Part shown: positions 1-10,861 of the stretch, in pieces | Layout of the letters: every line of letters starts with the position of its first letter | Numbering within the stretch: position 1 is the stretch's first letter | DNA from: Polytrichum commune | Taxonomy: Eukaryota; Streptophyta; Polytrichopsida; Polytrichales; Polytrichaceae | DNA length: 64,000 bases | Assembly: GCA_950295325.1 (NCBI GenBank) | Contig: OX485807.1 | Span: forward strand, 51,012,796-51,076,795 | Direction: 5' to 3' | Program-made: the position numbers and the translations under genes | The notes under the pieces: generated by a model | What the model was told of the DNA's origin: nothing | The model's database searches: none | The model's input: only the letters and a program-made list of their open reading frames with translations

Positions 1-187
1 ATGAGGGAGACTGGAGTTCAACTGAGGGTTCAGGTGATGCCGTCTGTGCTTGTATGTGGATAAGATTCCCTTGTTCTGGGAATGTTCGCAACTATAGCGA
101 GAGTACCTGTGATCAGAATGAGGGAAAAGGGTTTGAAGAGGTATGTGTTTCTTCCTCTGGGAGTTCAATGAGGGCGTATTTCCCTCG

Positions 188-1650
188 TCACTTGATGAGA
201 GTCTGACGATAGTCAGTCAGGCTGTTTCGGAGGTGAAGTTTCCTTCTGCAGTCTTCGAATTTGATTCTCCCGAGCGATTTGGTGAGAAGATCGGCCGGTT
301 GTTCTTGAGATGGAATGAACTCCACTTTGATAGTGTTATTTTCTACCTTCTGACGAGTAAAGTGGTAATCAATCTCAATGTGTTTGGATTTTTCATGAAA
401 AACTGGATTGTAACTGAGTTTGATGTTGCTTTGGTTGTCGCAGAAGTGATGGGTAGGCTTGTTGTCTAGGATTTTAAGTTCTCCCAACAGTCTTCTAATT
501 CATATGGCTTCACATGAACATTGAGCAAGAGCTCTATATTCTAATTCACAAGAGGACCTAGAAGTACTAGACTGTTTCTTAGAATTCCAAGAAACATGAG
601 AATTTTCAAGGAAGAATATGTATGCTCCTACAGAAATTCTATCATCAATATCCTGGCCATAGTCTGCGTCGGTGTACCCATGAAGACGATTCTCCTCCCA
701 TTATTTGAAAAACAAACCTAAGTCTGGGTAACGGCGCACATAGCGTAAGACATGCTTGACCGCTTGTAAATGAGCTTCTTGGGGATTTTGCATAAACCTG
801 CTAACTAGACTGACAACATGAATGATGTCAGGTCGAGTTTTAGTGAGAAACAGTAGCTTACCTACAAGCATCCTGTAGATGGTGGCATTAATAGGCAGTG
901 TAGCAAAATCCTTGGACAGGGTGAGGCCCTCGGGAAGAGGGGTGTGGGATGGAGTGCAGTGCTCCATGTTGAAGAGATGGAGAATGTTGAGAGCATACTC
1001 CGTTTGATGCATGCGAAGACCAGTAGAATCTCGGTCGAATTGAACACCGAGGTACCTCTGAATGGGGCGAGGTCGTTGGTCTTGAATGTGCAATGAAGGT
1101 GATTCTTGAGCTAGGTGATGAGACGGAGGTTGCTTCCTGTGACAAGGATGTCATCGACATAGACTAGGAGAGCAATTGTATCATTACCTACGTGAGCGAA
1201 GTAAAGGTTAGGGTCAGAGTGGGATTGGATAAGTCGCCAGGCAAGAAGGGCAGCATGAAAGCTGCATACCAGGCGTGTGGGCTTTGTCGAAGTCCGTAGA
1301 GGGATTTGTGAAGTTTACACACAAAGTGTTCAGCTCCTCTCTGGATGAAGCCAAGGGGTTGATGCATGTAAACGTCCTCCTTTAGAATGCCATTCAGAAA
1401 GGCAGTTAGGACATCAAGCTGGTGGATGGGCCAATTGAGGTGAATAGCAATGGCAATGAGAATTTGGATAGTCTCCCAGCGAACCATAGGGGCAAAAGTA
1501 TCAAGAAAATCGATGTCATCCTTCTGTTCAAAACCTCGAGCAACTAATCTTGCTTTATATCGAGGAAGACTGTTGTTGCTACCTGTCTTCACCTTGTAGA
1601 CCCAACGGGAAGAGATTGCTTTCTTGTCAGGAGGAAGTTCGACCAGGGTG
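188..1650 (-). pseudogene. Copia A reverse transcriptase and RNase H
   Basis: Reverse transcriptase motifs are clear: RYKARLVARGFEQ near 1560, HQLDVLTAFLNG near 1420, KLHKSLYGLRQSPHAW near 1280, and the catalytic YVDD at 1150-1161. The RYLGVQFD block and the connection domain follow at 701-1093. RNase H extends to about 188 with DNQSNIKLSYNPVFHEKSKH, the usual Copia RNase H core, and ADLLTKSLG. Frame changes occur near 1190 and in 490-720. The sequence just upstream of the first motif was separated from it by the insertion at 1651-3316. Confidence 0.9.
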
Positions 1651-3316
1651 TGAGCCCAAAATCGAGGCTACACATGTTCTTAAACCTTACAAGTTCATTA
1701 ATATGTAGGCTTTGATTTTCCATCAAGTATTAATAACCTAAAAAGAGTGGGACTGGAGTTAGGTTGCAATCTAAACAATGGGATTGGGTGTTGGTGTCTA
1801 TGAGTGTGTGAGAATAGGAGGGGTTACCATGAGAGCAATCTTGTGGAAATTATTAGGCTTTGGAACTTAGGTTAAGTGACCCAGGTCCTTTTAGTGATTA
1901 GAAGGAGGATTGTTAATCTTTGGTTTAGGTAGGAATTAGTTGTTAATTAAGGAGGGGACTCTGATTAAGGACCGGATGAGATCCGGATATCCCGACTGGG
2001 GAGAAGGGGGTCCAGGGGGCTCTCGGCATCTCTCTTTGGAATCGGTGCTTTGTATGTTGGGGGGTTCTGGGTTTAGCGGCAGAGAAGAGTAGGGGAGAGG
2101 TGCCGCACCGTGGTTGTGATGTTGCGGGTCGCTGCAAGCCGGCCAATGGGGTTGGGTCCCTGAGTGGGTTCGGATTGAATGAGGCGGAGGAGGGCCCAAG
2201 GCTGTAAGAGGAAGGCCATGGCTGCGGCGGCGGCAGGCTAAAATTCATAGTACTCAATGGTGGGAAGAACATTCAACTCCGATCTGGGTGAGCTAGAATG
2301 TGCAGAGAGGGAGGGCAGCTGCAAATCCCTTACATTCTGTCATCAATCTCAGAGGTCAACAGTTGGATTCATGAGGATCAGGAGCCTGATCGGAGGGGCT
2401 GATCGGTGGCGGAAGACGGCATTGTCAACTCAACAGGGGATTCACCCCGAATAGAGCTCCTTCAGAGGGTGAGTGGGTAAGGAAGGATGAATGTGGGAGG
2501 CATTGGTTGAATCCCAGGTTCAAAAACGCAGTGGCACAGGGGAGACTGTGACAACGCATTTAGAATTCCGAATTTAGTTGCTCCTGCATTGAAGGACATC
2601 GAGGTAGAAGTGGTTCGGATTTTGATCCAGGTACTCTGTTTTCTTTTTGGAGAGAGGCTGATCACGGCATAATAGGCAGGGAAGGCTTGAGGCTTGACAA
2701 GCCCGAGATTAGCAGCCATTGCTAGCAGAATCTCTCACTGTGAAGGAGAAGGAGGGAATGTGGTCACCGCTACTGGGAGCTGAGGGACGAGCGGGGCTGA
2801 GTACCGAGGAGGTCTTCGGGGAAGCGACACCTGGCACTGGAGGAGGACGGAATCGAGAGACTGAATAACGGGGGGGGGGGAGTAATTGGGCATGCCAAGC
2901 CCCTAGTCCAGGGCATTCCAGAGGCAAAGGGGTCAGTTGGCCGAGGATTAACAAGGAGCAGTTAGGAGGGAAGTACGGTCCTGGAATTATTAATGGATTA
3001 ATACGGGGGGTTAGTGGCTCAGGGAGGTCAATTGCATAAGTGTAAGGGTTGGTGTTAAGTAGGATTTAGGTTAGTAAGTTAGTTGCCTTGTGATTGGAAA
3101 TTAGAGTTTGGTGGTTAGGTGTTCATTGAACCATTATGTGTGGCAATGAAAATAAAGGAGAATAGTATTTTTAAATACTTATCCCTTTGTGTTTCTTGAA
3201 TAAAGTTGTGTGTATTAAACATCCCTAGTGTGGGTTGTGAGGAGTGGAATCTTAAGGCCAAGGGCGCTAAGCAGGCGTGTGTGACCCATGAGCTCTCACC
3301 CGGAATAAGACGCATA
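1651..3316. mobile_element. Unclassified 1.67-kb insertion with 6-bp target duplication
   Basis: Both sides carry AGGGTG (1645-1650 and 3317-3322). Deleting the insert and one copy rejoins the Copia A frame exactly between the TWTL…PTL and VELP parts of the reverse transcriptase front. The insert begins TGAGCCC on the plus strand and ends GACGCATA. It has no clear terminal inverted repeat, no poly-A tail and no recognisable protein. It includes a GC-rich centre with an 11-base G run at 2870-2880. The length and lack of coding suit a solo LTR or a non-autonomous element; the TG start suits an LTR but the end does not read CA. The ORFs inside it resemble nothing known to me. Confidence 0.7.
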
Positions 3317-3899
3317 AGGGTGGGGGTTTGTGGCTGACACAAGGTCCAAGTGTTATTGTTGCGTATAGAATCAATTTCTTCTTGCATGGCAGCTTTCCAG
3401 TGAGGGTTAGTATGGACTTGTTGAAAAGTGAGTTGTTCAGGTTGTAGTTCAGGGATAGAGGCACGATGGTCGAGCTCGACATGAGCCGCAAAGTCGTAGA
3501 GATGTCGAGGGAAGCGTTTGATGCGGTCGGACCGCCGAGGGGGATTGGTTACTAGAATTGGTAAGGAGGGCGGGGAAGCAATTTCCTCGGGGATAGGTGA
3601 AGAAGTATCAGCACCGCTGAGAGTAGGTGAGGATAATCGCGGTATGTCTGGCAGGGGAGTAGATGCTTGAGGACTTGGTGGGCTGTCCTGTGGGTCAGGA
3701 GTAGAATTTTGTGGCTGCAGGTTGAGAAGAGTCTGGGATTCTTCAATCCGAGTTGGTGCAGGTGTATTATCTGCTGGGAGAGTAGATTGAGTTTCCGGTG
3801 TCTGTGCCAGAGTGAAAAGACTGTCCTCGTCAATGACAATATCTCTGGAAACAAAAATCTTTATGGTGGAGGGGCGATAACACCTGTAAGCTTTAGCTG

Positions 3900-4756
3900 C
3901 AGGGTTGTCTATCGCAACGTCCTGCCACCGTCATGACGTCATGACGTGTCGTGTCGGGGCGGACCCCTCCGTCACGACATAATAGGGTCCACGTAGGGTC
4001 ATACTAGGGGAAAGCTAGTAGGGTGGGTAAAATACTTACCTTCTTGCCAAGGTGGCATCCAATGTGGCAGAAAAATCCGACGTGGATGTGCATATTTCCC
4101 TTGCCAGGTAAATCATTTTGCCTTTGTGTTTATCATTCTGTTAAAATCAAAGTAGTAAAATATGACAAATGAGGGTGTGGGGGGGAGGGGAACGGAGCGG
4201 ACGGGGACGGGAACGGGGGCGGGAACGGATGCGGACGGGGGGAACGCCGGATGGAGGGCCGGATGGGGGCCGGATGGGGTACCGGATGGGGTACGGATGG
4301 GGGCCGGATTGGGGTTTGGATTGGGGGGGACTGGGTTCGGATGGGGGGAGGGGGTTTGGATTAGGGGGGGCCGGGTTCGGATGGGGGGGGGAGGGGGGTC
4401 GGATAGGGGGGGGAGGGGGTTCGGATTGGGGGGGGGGGCGGATGGAGGCCGGATGAGGGCCGGATGAGGGCCGGATGGGGGGCCGGATGGGGGAGGGGAA
4501 CGCAGGGAGTGGGGGGGACGGGCGCTAGTAATTTTTTTCCCACTTTACCTCTACTTTGCTGACATGGCACCATACGTGGACATCATAAATCCTACGTGTC
4601 CTGATTGGGGTAATGTAATTACACAAAAAAATACGGTAAAATTCAAGTTCGTCAGGATAAAGACGGCATCCGGCATAATGTCGTGACAGATACGTGTCGT
4701 GACGCCACGACATTATGTCGGGATTAGCCTCCGTCACGACACAATAGACAACCCTG
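3900..4756. mobile_element. hAT-like non-autonomous transposon (857 bp)
   Basis: The ends are inverted, CAGGGTTGTCTAT at 3900-3912 and its complement at 4744-4756. They are flanked by an 8-bp direct repeat TTTAGCTG (3892-3899 and 4757-4764). An 8-bp target duplication with CAGGG ends is the hAT signature. The subterminal regions share CGTCACGACA-type motifs in inverted orientation. No transposase is present. The centre (about 4162-4510) is a G-rich minisatellite. It sits in the Copia A integrase C-terminus, and removal restores that frame. Confidence 0.88.
4162..4510. repeat. G-rich minisatellite inside the hAT-like element
   Basis: Degenerate units of the form GGATGGGGGCC and TTCGGATTGGGGGG repeat across about 350 bp, with almost no C on the plus strand. 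Many runs of four or more G make G-quadruplex formation on this strand likely. Gly/Arg-rich and Pro-rich ORFs on the two strands follow from the repeat and are not taken as genes. Confidence 0.85.
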
Positions 4757-4975
4757 TTTAGCTGCTTCATCAAAGCTAAGAAGAATGCATTTTTCGGAGC
4801 GGGGGTCTAATTTGGTCCTAGAGGGTTTTGGGATGTGAGCAAAAACAGGAGACCCAAAAATTCGAAGGTGAGTAATAGATGGTTTCTTACCGGAAAAGAG
4901 TTCATTCAGTGTCTTGTCAGGGTGGCGTTTTGTTGAGCGTAGGTTAAGTATATCACCAGCAGCTTTTACTGCTTC

Positions 4976-5312
4976 TCCCTCGGGGGGGCAGTGTGTTAAA
5001 AAGTTAAGGATATAGGTGCGAACAACCATTATTTTATAGGGGGGTATTACTTTCAAATTTTTTTTTCACATGCTATCATTATGTAAATTTCTACTTTGGG
5101 TTAATAGAAAAATGGCTTGCATTACTTATAATTCCAAATTACCTATTATTCCATACCCTATAGTACTTTAAAGATGTTCAGTATCATTTTTGATACCCTA
5201 TATTACTCTTAAGTCCATTTATAATTTTTTGCCCCCATGTTTTTAAAATACCCTATCATTTGTTCGCACGTATATTGCTACTCCAACCAATGACTTACCC
5301 CCCCCCCCCGAG
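4976..5312. mobile_element. MITE with CTCGGGGGGG ends (family member 1)
   Basis: The ends read CCCTCGGGGGGG (from about 4977) and, inverted, CCTCGGGGGGGG (ending about 5312). A further shared block GTGCGAACAA lies inside each end near 5017 and 5262. GCTTC occurs on both outer sides (4971-4975, 5313-5317) as a likely target duplication. The interior is AT-rich with repeated 'ataccctat' words. It interrupts the integrase of Copia A between LWGEA and VKAAGD; removal restores the frame. A related copy is at 41900-42478. Confidence 0.75.
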
Positions 5313-6426
5313 GCTTCCCCCCATAGATGTCCAGGGAGGGCTTTGTCCAGCAGGATACACCTCGTAATGTCAAGTAGGGACCTGTTTCGCCTTTCAGCAA
5401 TGTCGTTTCGTTGTGGCGTGTGTGGAGGAGTAAGCTCACGAGCAATTCCTTTTGAGGAGCAGAAATCCTGAAAGGCTTTAGAAGTATATTCACCGCCATT
5501 ATCCGTTCGAAGAGTGTGGATAGTTTGCCCTGTCGAGTTTGACATGAGCTGTATGAAATGTCGGAATTTTTTGAGGACTTGACTCTTCTGAAAGATAAAG
5601 TAAATCCACAGTTTTCAAGAGAAGTGGTCCACGAAGGTGACGAAGTATCTGGCGCCTCCTGTGGAATTGGAATTAAAGGGGCCACAAACATCTCAATGAA
5701 CCAATTCTAGGATTCTTGATGCATGATGTGTAGCCTCTTTCGGTATCTTGGTCCTGGCATGTTTGCCGAGCTGACATCCACTGCAGGTTTTTGTCGAAAA
5801 ATGAAGATAGGGTATGCCTCTGACCGCCTCGGAGGCAATCATTCTTTGCATGCCTCTTACATGGAAGTGTCCAAAACCCCTTGTGCCAGAGGTCGGCTTG
5901 TGAGCGGAGGTGGAGTGAGTTGATTTCTGGCCTTACATCGGTCGAGTGAGCTTGCAACCTGTACAGTCCCTTATGGTTTTCTCTAATAGCAAAAGCTTCA
6001 ACTCTTAGAGTAACATCATTGATCACGAAGCAACCTTGAGATTTGAACACAAGGGTCTTTCGTTGGTCAATTAGAGACCCTACGCTTAGCAAGTTCTTAG
6101 TGATTCCAGGCGTATAAAGAACCGATGAAATGTTTTTTTATTTTCCCAGATAGGACATGGATGTCGACATCTCCGACTCCGGTCACAATATGGTTCTAAC
6201 CCCCTGCGGATCGGACTTGAGCGCCGCTAGTTGGGCGAATCGAGGAGAAGATAGTTGAATCACCCGACACATGGTGAGTAGCACCAGAGTCAAGATACCA
6301 AACAGTGTTTTGATGTGGTGTTTCTACCATATTAAGCTCTACCAAGCAAGCATCTACCACTTGGTCTGCCAGGAGATTGTCCGGGTCATGTTCGAAGCCT
6401 TTAGGTGATTCTTCGAGATTGTTCAT

Positions 6427-7420
6427 CTATCCGTTGAAATTTCGATGGCGCCGCTCAAGGAGTCTGTGCTCATAATCTTTTATCCTATCTAAGATGGATC
6501 TAAGATCACAATCCCTCTCAAAATGTCCGTCTATCCCGCAGAAGTTATACTGATTGCTACGCTGTCTATCTGGTCCTCTAGATGTGTACCGAGGTTGATA
6601 CGCCGTTGTGTTGCTCGTACCTTTTTGTGTTGTGTCGAAGTGTGAGATCTGGTTATGCGGTCTCGGTGCTGAGGGTCCTCCCAAGTCTGTCGAGGTAGAG
6701 AATCTATGTGCCGAAGGTCCTCCCGAGTCGATTTGCCTTCGGTGATGCCTAGGGTTCGCTGTGAAATGGTTGTGTCTTGGAGCAGGCTGCGATCTTCTCG
6801 CAGTGGTTCGATCTCGGTGAAGAAAGAAGGCTTCACCATCCTCCTGGTGTTGATACTCCATTTTTGTCGAAGTCTCCTCATATATGAGCTTCGCCTCTAG
6901 CTACTCATAAGTCGGTAGTTTCTGGGCCGCAATCTGCATATTCTTTTGAAAATCTCATATTCCTTGGGCAGATTCTTCAGCATGTAGTAGACAATGATGT
7001 CTTCAGGAATGTTCACTTCTACTTCTTCCAGGAGATTCGCAATTTCTTTAACCTCCGTGAGATGAGCATCCATGGATATGGATTTGGTCTTTCGCAGAGA
7101 AAAGAACTTCTCTATGAGCATCACGCGGCGAGGGCCACTATCATATTCATATCTGGTCTTTAATCCAGTCCAACATTCATGTGGATCACTGTATCTTCGA
7201 AGGAGCTTGAGTGCGTTGTTTTTGGCGCTGCTGTTGATGATGCTCATCACTTGTTGTCGGGCCATCTTCTCCCCCTCGCCATGGTTTTGCTGGGCGATGT
7301 AAGGCAGTAGTGGAAGCGTCCGTCTTTCTACAACAAATTCTTCATTCGGTATGCCCATACCCCAAAGTTTCCTCCTCCATCAAGATGGTAAGATTCAGGC
7401 AAGCCGCTGTCTCCGGCCAT
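6427..7420 (-). pseudogene. Copia A Gag (UBN2-type capsid and zinc knuckle)
   Basis: The likely start codon is at 7420 in the context ACCATGGCC, followed by a typical Copia Gag front (…LDGGGNFGVWAY…). The segment 6897-7358 carries the Retrotran_gag_2/UBN2-like capsid domain, with LKTRYEY, MLIEKFFSL and a leucine/glutamate helix. The segment 6427-6861 is a basic, Arg/Gln/His-rich stretch ending in a zinc knuckle, FCGIDGHFERDC. The first of the expected CX2CX4HX4C cysteines is a tyrosine here. Frame changes near 7360 and 6890 divide the gene. Gag would package the element's RNA; this copy is not expected to do so. Confidence 0.85.
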
Positions 7421-7554
7421 GGTGGTATGCTGTCGGGCACTGCGAGTCTGCAGACTGCTCTCGGTATCCGTCTCGATGGTAGATATGAATAATGCTGCTA
7501 ACTTTTCTCAATGTGCTTAGGATCTATTGGGACTTGCTAACACTCTCTATCCTA

Positions 7555-7565
7555 CTCTGATACCA
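7555..7565 (-). promoter_or_regulatory. Primer-binding site of Copia A
   Basis: The minus strand reads TGGTATCAGAG directly after the LTR end. This is the usual Copia primer-binding site, complementary to the 3' end of initiator tRNA-Met, where reverse transcription starts. Confidence 0.85.
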
Positions 7566-7727
7566 TGTCGAAACTAAGGTAGAAATCACTACCTTGGAAC
7601 TGAACTATTCGAAGGTGAGATGGAACTCACAGGTATATGTACACGTTGATCTAGACCTAATTACTGGAAGAAACCCTAAGGTAAATAAAATCTAACTAAC
7701 AATCCTTGTGGGCAGATGGTTTCAACA
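7566..7727 (-). repeat. 5' LTR of Copia element A (162 bp)
   Basis: On the minus strand this segment starts TGTTGAAAC and ends GTTTCGACA, a short imperfect terminal inverted repeat with the TG...CA ends usual for LTRs. It directly precedes a tRNA-iMet-type primer-binding site. At 162 bp it is short for a Copia LTR. The other LTR is not in the window, so length and identity cannot be cross-checked. The five bases outside it (7728-7732, gtaac) would be the target duplication. Confidence 0.75.
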
Positions 7728-9308
7728 GTAACAATTGGAATCGGATGTGGACAATGAACAGTCTTTCGATAGCTGCATAATTCTTGGGATCATTTTGTGA
7801 GGGCACCAAAGGAAAAGGAGCTTATGATCCTCAAGAGATTATCCGAAATCCTTGTGGCCAAAGTTATTGAGTTGGGAAGACCAGAATGAGCAAGTGAGGT
7901 TGATACAATCAATAGATTGCCCAATGGCTCATCATCTATCTTTGCAGGAGGTCAAAGCAGAGTGCCGCTCAAAAAACCTTGTAAGTACCAAGTTGAGAAA
8001 TGAAGGAAAGTTCCCTTAGAGATCAAGAGTCGTTGGTCAGTTGTGTCCATTTCTTCAAAACAGAGCCCCTCACAAATTCTTTCGAAGGCTTTCCTCCCTG
8101 GAGGCTCCGTAGAAATATCTGGGAGTCGGTGTTCAGAGGCGATACGTTCCACCTCAATTATTCCAGCTAGAACTTGCTCTTTGCAGAAGTGATATTACAC
8201 CTCACCGTGTTTGGAAGTTGAGTGAAACACATGGTTTTGGGACATCTTCATAGAGGACATACTATCGCAACAAATGGAGGTAGGTCCATCTAGTACAATC
8301 CCTGATTCATCGTGAGGCATTGAAGCCATATTGCTTCCTTCATTCCTATTGTGAGCGCACAATATTCTGCTTCTGCTCCAGCTCATGCAATTATCACTGT
8401 TGATTGCCTTTTGGAGCTCCATGTTGAGGGGCTCAATCCAAGGCGACACCCATATCCACCAGTAGAGCGTCTCCCACTATATTCTCCTGCCCAATCTGAA
8501 TCAGTGAAGCCATCCATCGTATTCTCATCCCCAAACCTGAAGAGAATGCCTAGCTTTCAAGTTCCTTTTTAGATATCAAAAGATGTGATTCACAGCTTCT
8601 TGATGGGTCTTCTTCGGTTTCATCATGTACCTGCTTGCAACCCCCACAGAAGAAGAGATACATGGGTGAGTGTTGGTGAGATATAGTACTTTTCCTACCA
8701 TCATTTGGTAATGGTAATAGCCACCTCCTCTTCGTCATCGTATTCTGACAACCTGAATCCCTCAACCATTGGGGTGGGACTTGGCTCGCATTCAGAGAAT
8801 CCGAATTCAACTGGGAGGTCATCAATATACTCGTTTTGGTACATGAATATTCCCTTATTGTTGTAGAGAAACTAGATTCTAAGGTAGGAGTCCATAGTTC
8901 CCGGTTGTGACATCTCAAAAGCTATCAGCTAGCTGTTGCTTCACCCACTCAATGTTGTTCTTGTCGTTCCCTGTAATTAGAAGGTCATCAACGTAGATGA
9001 CTATACACTCATGACAATTTTGTTGTTCTCCTTGGAATACAAGACATTGTTGTCAACGTCACTGCGAGTTGACCCTTGTTCACGCATAAAACCATCAATT
9101 ATGGAATACCAAACTTGGGGTGCTTGCTGAAGCTCATGGAGAGCCTTCAACAATCTGCAGACCAAATGTTGTTTTCATCGTTCTGCGTAACCTTCCAACT
9201 GCAACCTATGAACAACTTGCACTAAATCTCCATCAAGGAAGGATGTTTTGACATCTAGATGGAAAGGAGGCCCTCCTTCGTGTGCAGCCAAAGCAATGAG
9301 CGATCTTA

Positions 9309-9416
9309 GTTTCCATGCAGGTCGCTTGCCCACCAGATTCTAGAGAAATGTAGATTTCACATGCTAAGATCTACATTTACGTTAGAATCTCATGGGCGAG
9401 TGGCCTACATGGAAAC
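9309..9416. repeat. Quasi-palindrome (arms ~53 bp) in Copia B
   Basis: The left arm starts GTTTCCATGCAGG at 9309 and the right arm ends with the near complement at 9416. The centre is near 9362 with virtually no spacer. The arms match along almost their whole length, with scattered mismatches. Only the left arm fits the flanking reverse transcriptase coding sequence, so the right arm is the extra, inverted copy. Confidence 0.8.
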
Positions 9417-10370
9417 TAATCCTTAGAGTACCCCACTTCACCAGCAGAGCGTTTAACATTTCATCAAAGTCTATCCCTATTATTTTGCTCGAAGCCCCTA
9501 GCACATAATCTAGCTTTATATTTAGGGTGAGTTGGATTAATTCCCTCGTTTACTTTAAACACCCACTTTGTTGAAGTTGGACGTTTACACTGGAGGCAGA
9601 ATTTCAAGTCTTGATGTGTTGTTCTTTCATAGAGATTATTTCATCTCTTCCTCCATTGCACTCCTCTAGTTGATGTATTTAACTAGGATTTAAGTATAGT
9701 TGGATTTATGCATGGATTTTGGACAATTCCAACCATCAATATGACGTACACTAGATCGCAAAACTACACAAATATGGTGGTAGGTGAACATGGAATACAA
9801 ACGTTTAAATTTGTGGTTGTGTTGTTGCTTTAATTTTACCCCCACAAGTGCACATCCCTCATTATTTTTCAACATGTGATTTGTCCGGACATACTTAAAT
9901 GTCAATTTTGCTTGCTTCAAAGTAACTCTTTAGTTCTTGACATTCTCTTACAAAATATTCTTAACATAATCTTCAAAGATTGGACTATGATTTTATTGCA
10001 CATATTATCACAATTTCTTGAAATCTAATGATTCTAAATCAATTTTAAAAAATCACAAAAATTACTACATATTGCTACCGTAATGATATGATCTTAAAAT
10101 CATTTGCAGCAACTTTTCTTCTAGATACAATAAAAAAATGAGCTCTAGAAAGCTTACTTTTAAGATGATATAATGAAACCACAATACGCTCCATGAAGTT
10201 AAGGGTCAAGTGAACAAACATTCCATCGAAGAGCACATCATTACTAACTAGAATTTTACTTTCTTCTGGGAGGTAACAACAGTAACCTTTATTGTTCTAG
10301 TCATATCCCATGAATGTGTACTATTATGATTTGAGTTCTAGTTTACTCCTTTTGTGTCTCCCAATTTGTA

Positions 10371-10519
10371 ACATAACATTACTCAATTGATGAGTTGTGT
10401 TCATGGACCCCGCAATAGATTCAAGAATAAAGTCTCCGGTTGTTGGAATCCCGCTGCTTCAAACCGAATCGAAAATCACGGCAACTGAACACAACTCATC
10501 AGTTGAGCAATGTTATGAC
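10371..10519. repeat. Inverted repeat (arms ~34 bp, spacer ~80 bp) in Copia B
   Basis: TAACATAACATTACTCAATT… at about 10368-10403 recurs inverted at about 10485-10520, with a few substitutions. The arms share the word GATGAGTTGTGTTCA. The integrase coding sequence runs into the right arm from above. It could be a small foldback element or a second template-switch inversion like that at 9309. Confidence 0.7.
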
Positions 10520-10861
10520 ATACACATCACAGCCAAATACTTTGAGATTGAGAGAGGAGAGGTCAAGAACAATACCATTTGAACCTATTGGAGATAGTTT
10601 GTCATGCTTAGTGTAGTTCAGCTCATAGAAAGGTTGGTGTGTGAGCAACAAGAGACACGGTCCTTGCTCTTTCCACAACTGTGGCGTATGGGGTTGAGTG
10701 AGTTCTTTGTGGATCCCGCTGTCAAGACAAAATTTGATAGCTAGCTTGGAAAGAAATTCTCCACCTCTATCTGTTCGTAAACCCTTGATCTTCAATTCTG
10801 TTTCTTTCTTGATTCGTGCTTTAAATTGTTAGAGATGAGCGATCTGCAGCTTCGCTTTTCG

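Larger units (their letters stand above)
3323..6426 (-). pseudogene. Copia A protease, GAG-pre-integrase and integrase (interrupted)
   Basis: The protease motif WYLDSGATHHVSG (aspartic protease DSG/A) lies near 6290. The GAG-pre-integrase region (…LYRLQAH…, DLWHK…) lies at about 5800-6100 and is frameshifted. The integrase core follows, with HxDVCGP near 5690 (x is a TGA stop at 5693-5695), the second catalytic Asp in RTDNGGEY, and the catalytic Glu in NDIAERRNR near 5400. The C-terminal part (LRIFGSPVFAH, then SFDEAAK) is at 4765-4960, and the linker towards reverse transcriptase is at 3323-3890. A MITE splits it after LWGEA and a hAT-like element after FDEAAK. Confidence 0.88.
1..7727 (-). 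mobile_element. Ty1/Copia LTR retrotransposon A (5' LTR to RNase H; 3' LTR outside window)
   Basis: Read on the minus strand the order is LTR, primer-binding site, Gag, protease, integrase, reverse transcriptase, RNase H. Integrase ahead of reverse transcriptase is the Copia order. The 5' LTR is at 7566-7727. The 3' LTR was not found: past the RNase H end near 188 the remaining bases match no LTR, so the element ends left of the window or is truncated. Coding is broken by a stop (for example TGA at 5693-5695) and frameshifts, so this copy is not autonomous. Three later insertions sit inside it (1651-3316, 3900-4756, about 4976-5312). Removing each on paper leaves the Copia reading frame continuous, which shows that they entered an element with a largely intact frame. 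Confidence 0.93.
7950..10861 (-). mobile_element. Decayed Copia element B, 3' part (integrase, RT, RNase H)
   Basis: On the minus strand, from high to low coordinate: integrase core with RTDRGGEF and ELTQPHTPQ (10499-10861), a degraded linker, reverse transcriptase (about 8920-9600, with HLDVKTSFLDGD and a YVDD-type site near 8990), and RNase H (about 7960-8900, with EAEYCALTIGMKEAIWLQ in broken frames). Many stops and frameshifts show it is older than element A. Its 5' part continues at 19138 on the far side of the CACTA-like transposon. Two quasi-palindromic duplications lie inside it (9309-9416 and 10371-10519). No LTR of this element was recognised. Confidence 0.85.

Noticed and set aside
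1-187. 3' LTR of Copia A
   Set aside because: No match to the LTR at 7566-7727 in either orientation.
1936-2719. ORFs within the 1.67-kb insertion as a transposon gene
   Set aside because: Several overlapping frames on both strands with biased composition and no recognisable motif; nothing supports coding.
4162-4573. Gly/Arg-rich and Pro-rich ORFs on both strands
   Set aside because: They are translations of a G-rich minisatellite inside a hAT-like element; every frame gives a low-complexity product.
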